From the NCBI GenBank assembly GCA_963800255.1, contig CAWDAK010000011.1:62001-126000 (forward strand): DNA of 64,000 bases. Reading direction: 5' to 3'. The notes under the pieces are model-generated. The model saw only the letters and a list, made by a program, of their open reading frames with translations. It did no database searches and had not been told where the DNA came from. Below are positions 62,362-64,000 of the stretch, piece after piece. Position numbers and translations under genes: made by a program. Position 1 is the stretch's first letter, and the number at the start of each line of letters is the position of its first letter. The stretch comes from DATFVA01 sp963800255. GTDB lineage: Bacteria; Bacteroidota; Ignavibacteria; Ignavibacteriales; Ignavibacteriaceae.

Positions 62362-62416
62362 CAGCGTATTCACAGCGTATTCACAGCGTATTCAGAGCGT
62401 ATTCAGAGCGTATTCA
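62362..62416. repeat. 11-bp tandem repeat, five copies
   Basis: The units are CAGCGTATTCA three times, then GAGCGTATTCA twice, at 62362-62416, in the 287-base gap between the DMT and ABC permease genes. The period is close to one DNA helical turn. There is no coding context. Confidence 0.85.
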
Positions 62417-62524
62417 GCAAGTTGGTAAGACGTAGGAGTGTCCTGTTTACATTCGGATTACGAGCAGATCCCGGGGATCATTCGCGAAATTTTCTGAAGA
62501 GCTTAGTTTTAGCTCAGGCAGGTT

Positions 62525-63694
62525 TCATCCTGCCCGTAAAGCACTAACAATGTTAAGGCGTGCAGCTCTTACTGAAGGCAGGAATCCTCCAATGAAACCC
62601 ATCAGGGCAGCAAAAAATAGGGTCCATAAAATAATGGATGGAGATAATGCAAAAGAGAAAGCAAGCTCAGAAAAAGAATTAAAATTAAGTGTTGATATAG
62701 AAATGAATTGAAGCAAAGAAGCCAGCGCAAGCCCTATAACCCCGCCGAGCAAAGCGATAAATAAAGATTCCGCCAGGAATGCCGTAAGGATGCTCCTCCT
62801 GCTGAAACCGAGGGCACGAAGTGTTCCAACTTCAACTGTACGGTTGGCAACTGCAGCATACATAGTTATCATTGCGCCTATGGTGGCTCCAAAACTGAAA
62901 ATAACTGTTATAAAAAGTCCGAGTATTCTTATAAACCCTGACATTATTTCCGACTGCTCTTCGAAATATTTCTGCTCGGGTTTGGCTTCAAACTGCTGAA
63001 GTCTTTGATCCTTATTAAAGGCATTTATAAAATTGTTATAATGCTGAATATTGTCCAGCTTTAATGTAACTGATGAAACAGTGTTCCCCCTGTTAAATGC
63101 ATTAAGCAGCTGAACGCCATCGCCCCACATTTCAGAATCAAAGCCGCTTCCCCCGGTTGAAAAAACCCCTACTATCTTCCAGTTATCGCCCGCAAATTTA
63201 ACTGAACTGCCTATTCGCGCATCACGGAACTGTCTTGTTATCGACTCACCAACTATCAGTTCTCTTACTCCCCATTTAAACATTCTGCCTTCTATAATAT
63301 TCATCTGTGGTCTGAGTTCCTGAACCGAAGATGAAACCCCCCTTACAGTAACGTTGCTTACTCCGCCGTTACTTTTTGTAAGATTTATAATTACAACCGG
63401 TTCTGAGGAAATTACAGGCGAGCCTTCGGCTGACTTTGCAATATATGGAAGGGATTTAATCAATCCCTGGGTTTCGCCCGAAATAAGACTGGATATTTCC
63501 CCGTTAGCCGCCTTCCTGACAATCTTTATATTATCGGGAGAACCAGTTGAAACCAGGGTTTTCTGTATTCCATAAGCCATCATCAATACGGCAGCGAACA
63601 CAAATACAACAAGAGCAATACCGGCAATGGTAATTACAGTTGTGAGCTTTCTGGAGCTGAAGTTTCTTAAAGTATACTTGAATGGAATCTTCAT
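62525..63694 (-). CDS. ABC transporter permease, MacB/FtsX type
   Basis: The 389-residue protein has a transmembrane helix at the N-terminus (LTTVITIAGIALVVFVFAAVLMMA), a periplasmic MacB-like domain of about 200 residues, and three C-terminal helices with VEVGTLRALGFSRRSILTAFLAESLFIALLG, the usual FtsX-like motif. It probably exports a lipoprotein, peptide or drug together with an ATPase encoded outside the window. A second permease gene follows upstream with 26 bases between. Confidence 0.9.
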   Translation of the reverse strand: MKIPFKYTLRNFSSRKLTTVITIAGIALVVFVFAAVLMMAYGIQKTLVSTGSPDNIKIVRKAANGEISSLISGETQGLIKSLPYIAKSAEGSPVISSEPVVIINLTKSNGGVSNVTVRGVSSSVQELRPQMNIIEGRMFKWGVRELIVGESITRQFRDARIGSSVKFAGDNWKIVGVFSTGGSGFDSEMWGDGVQLLNAFNRGNTVSSVTLKLDNIQHYNNFINAFNKDQRLQQFEAKPEQKYFEEQSEIMSGFIRILGLFITVIFSFGATIGAMITMYAAVANRTVEVGTLRALGFSRRSILTAFLAESLFIALLGGVIGLALASLLQFISISTLNFNSFSELAFSFALSPSIILWTLFFAALMGFIGGFLPSVRAARLNIVSALRAG

Positions 63695-63720
63695 ATTATT
63701 TTCCTGTCAATTTTTTTTGT

Positions 63721-64000
63721 TTATCCCACAAACCTGAAACCGTCAACAATCCGTGTGCTTAAGGCACGCTGTATAGGAAATATTGCTGAAACTATTCCGA
63801 TAATAAAAGCTGCACTTACAGCAAGAATAATAGTTACCGGTTCTATCTGGAATACGGGGAAGAATCCTTTTGGAATGAATTCAGCGAATCCGGAAATAAG
63901 CGGGAAGGTGAGGAATAAACCGATCCCTCCTCCCAGTAGTGCTATAAACATTGATTCACCCATAATTAAACCAATGAGATGCTTAGCAGAAAATCCCAGT
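63721..64000 (-). CDS. ABC transporter permease, FtsX-like (partial, cut by window edge)
   Basis: The frame stays open from 63721 to the window end. It encodes LGFSAKHLIGLIMGESMFIA, then two hydrophobic spans (GGGIGLFLTFPLIS, TIILAVSAAFIIGIVSAIFP) and the FtsX-like C-terminus IQRALSTRIVDGFRFVG. Only the last 92 or so residues are visible. It is a paralogue of the adjacent permease, and the pair may form a heterodimer. Confidence 0.85.
   Translation of the reverse strand, partial: LGFSAKHLIGLIMGESMFIALLGGGIGLFLTFPLISGFAEFIPKGFFPVFQIEPVTIILAVSAAFIIGIVSAIFPIQRALSTRIVDGFRFVG

Noticed and set aside
1..64000. CRISPR array or prophage
   Set aside because: No spacer-repeat series or phage structural genes were seen; the tandem repeats found lack unique spacers.

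Overview
The window reads as chromosome from a Gram-negative member of the Ignavibacteria / Bacteroidota-Chlorobi lineage. The evidence is a lipid A and BamA assembly block with an LpxC-FabZ fusion, and several secreted proteins ending in the type IX secretion (T9SS) type A sorting domain with the NYPNPFNP motif followed by a lysine-ending tail. Shine-Dalgarno (AGGAGG-like) sites precede many genes. No rRNA, tRNA, CRISPR array, intact transposase or phage gene was recognised.

Layout. 0-10.7 kb (minus): a propeller protein, panB, a LipM-like octanoyltransferase, lpxA, lpxC/fabZ, lpxD, two tandem ompH/skp genes, bamA and uppS, an envelope biogenesis block. 10.8-12.6 kb: a lexA-led operon with two small uncharacterised genes, twin LexA-type operators, and a tandem 122-bp-period repeat. 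12.6-20.1 kb: ilvE, an mlaE-type permease, GTP-dependent PEP carboxykinase and a large multi-PAS hybrid histidine kinase. 20.4-22.1 kb: an NAD-binding epimerase-like protein and a DMT permease. 22.1-28.3 kb: the most interesting block. A membrane histidine kinase and a sigma-54 activator are flanked by genes for small secreted proteins with DxDGDG acidic loops and glycine-rich tails, an outer membrane barrel and a Cys-Pro repeat protein. Sigma-54-like promoters lie upstream of two of these transcription units. 28.4-36 kb: a secreted GH13 debranching enzyme, unknown proteins, a chemoreceptor, a DUF4386 protein and a HigBA remnant with a truncated toxin. 36-49.4 kb: tricorn-like protease, acyltransferase, T9SS proteins, katG (frameshifted), fumC. 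49.7-54.6 kb: tdh-kbl threonine catabolism, a frameshifted D-2-hydroxyacid dehydrogenase, alanine racemase. 54.7-64 kb: a frameshifted S1/P1-type nuclease, a secreted prolyl-iminopeptidase-like hydrolase, a trans-4-hydroxyproline dehydratase-like glycyl radical enzyme with its activase, a macrodomain protein, a T9SS tail remnant, a DMT permease and two ABC (MacB/FtsX-type) permeases, the last cut by the window edge.

Physiology. KatG beside an oxygen-sensitive glycyl radical enzyme suggests a facultative anaerobe. Tdh/Kbl, the hydroxyproline dehydratase, secreted hydrolases and PEP carboxykinase fit growth on peptides and polysaccharides.

Caution. Three genes (katG, the dehydrogenase, the nuclease) are each broken by what looks like a single extra base. 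They may be true pseudogenes or assembly errors.
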